From IMG/VR virus record IMGVR_UViG_3300048987_000022, positions 1-20,298 of that record: a stretch of DNA of 20,298 bases. The stretch is one strand, 5' to 3'. Below are positions 20,081 to 20,298 of this stretch, piece after piece. The notes below the pieces were generated by a model. That model did not search any database. It was given only the letters and a program-made list of their open reading frames with translations, and was not told where the DNA came from. Every line of letters begins with the position of its first letter. Position 1 is the first letter of the stretch. The position numbers and the translations under genes were made by a program. Source of the stretch: a virus.

Positions 20081-20208
20081 CCCGATGGAGCGTAGCGTAA
20101 TCCGGGACTTTGGTGGCAGCAGACAACCTTCGTAAAGATCGAGCCGATCGGCGGTAGCGCCCTGTGTGAGGCCTGCCCCGGATTGCGCTTCGCTCCATCC
20201 GGGCTACG
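20081..20208. repeat. REP-like inverted repeat in chromosomal flank
   Basis: GATGGAGCGTAGCGTAATCC (20084-20103) and, in inverse orientation, GGATTGCGCTTCGCTCCATC (20180-20199) are near-identical palindromic partners about 75 bases apart. The second continues into CCGGGCTACG. This element type is abundant in Bradyrhizobium and relatives. The rest of the flank 19882-20298 shows no convincing gene. Confidence 0.65.
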
Positions 20209-20298
20209 AAAAATCGCCGTTCACGAACTTGTGAATGTATACCTATCCCCGCCTCCAGAACCTCGCTTATCCTGCTCGCGTCCTGTCCAGTTGAGGGG

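Noticed and set aside
1-20298. CRISPR array, insertion sequence or T4SS/relaxase genes
   Set aside because: No regularly spaced repeats, transposase or relaxase motifs were found on either strand.

Overview
The window is most of a temperate tailed phage genome (prophage) integrated in the chromosome of an alphaproteobacterium, most likely Bradyrhizobium or a close relative. Four things point to that host: the right-hand chromosomal flank carries a REP-like inverted repeat of a type I know as very common in Bradyrhizobium and Rhodopseudomonas; the repressor and primase look like Bradyrhizobiaceae prophage families; small secreted proteins resemble Bradyrhizobium hypothetical proteins; and the target tRNA-Phe has a good alphaproteobacterial sigma-70 promoter. 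The assignment comes from sequence recognition, not a database search.

Layout, right to left. Chromosomal flank 19882-20298 has no convincing gene. tRNA-Phe(GAA) at 19806-19881 (minus) is the integration target. The P4-type integrase (18443-19642, minus) lies directly inside it, followed by an AlpA/Xis-like protein. Next is a three-gene minus-strand group: an unknown 135-aa protein, a VirD4/HerA-like ATPase with an N-terminal zinc ribbon, and a replication-relaxation-like winged-helix protein. Around 14.2 kb is a divergent promoter region with tRNA-Gln(UUG) and a small protein going right and a CHC2 primase-like protein going left. A free-standing HNH homing endonuclease follows.

Region 9.5-12.9 kb is a mixed lysogeny and accessory block: two small secreted cysteine-containing proteins, a DUF3768-like protein, a serine resolvase, an XRE repressor with an operator-like intergenic region, NinG and two small unknowns. 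From 8.81 kb leftwards the whole window is one minus-strand late operon: small and large terminase, two small proteins, portal, a small protein, two membrane-anchored beta-rich proteins with a 39-aa ORF between them, scaffold, major capsid protein, glycosyltransferase, an adaptor-like protein, a conserved tail-side protein and the start of a glycine-rich tail protein that runs off the left edge. The order suggests a podovirus-like virion. Lysis genes, tail genes and the left attachment site must lie beyond base 1.

The most unusual points are: (1) the VirD4/HerA-like motor plus replication-relaxation partner inside a phage, preceded by an intrinsic terminator 12 bases before the first start codon; (2) a repeated -10-like motif (consensus TGYGNTAYAAT), eight copies, all in the same orientation, seven of them just ahead of minus-strand genes; (3) a late operon with almost no Shine-Dalgarno sequences, whose genes are joined by stop-start spacings of a few bases, while the lysogeny-side genes have mostly good ones; (4) two proteins with N-terminal membrane anchors inside the head module; (5) a phage tRNA-Gln with C instead of the nearly universal U33.
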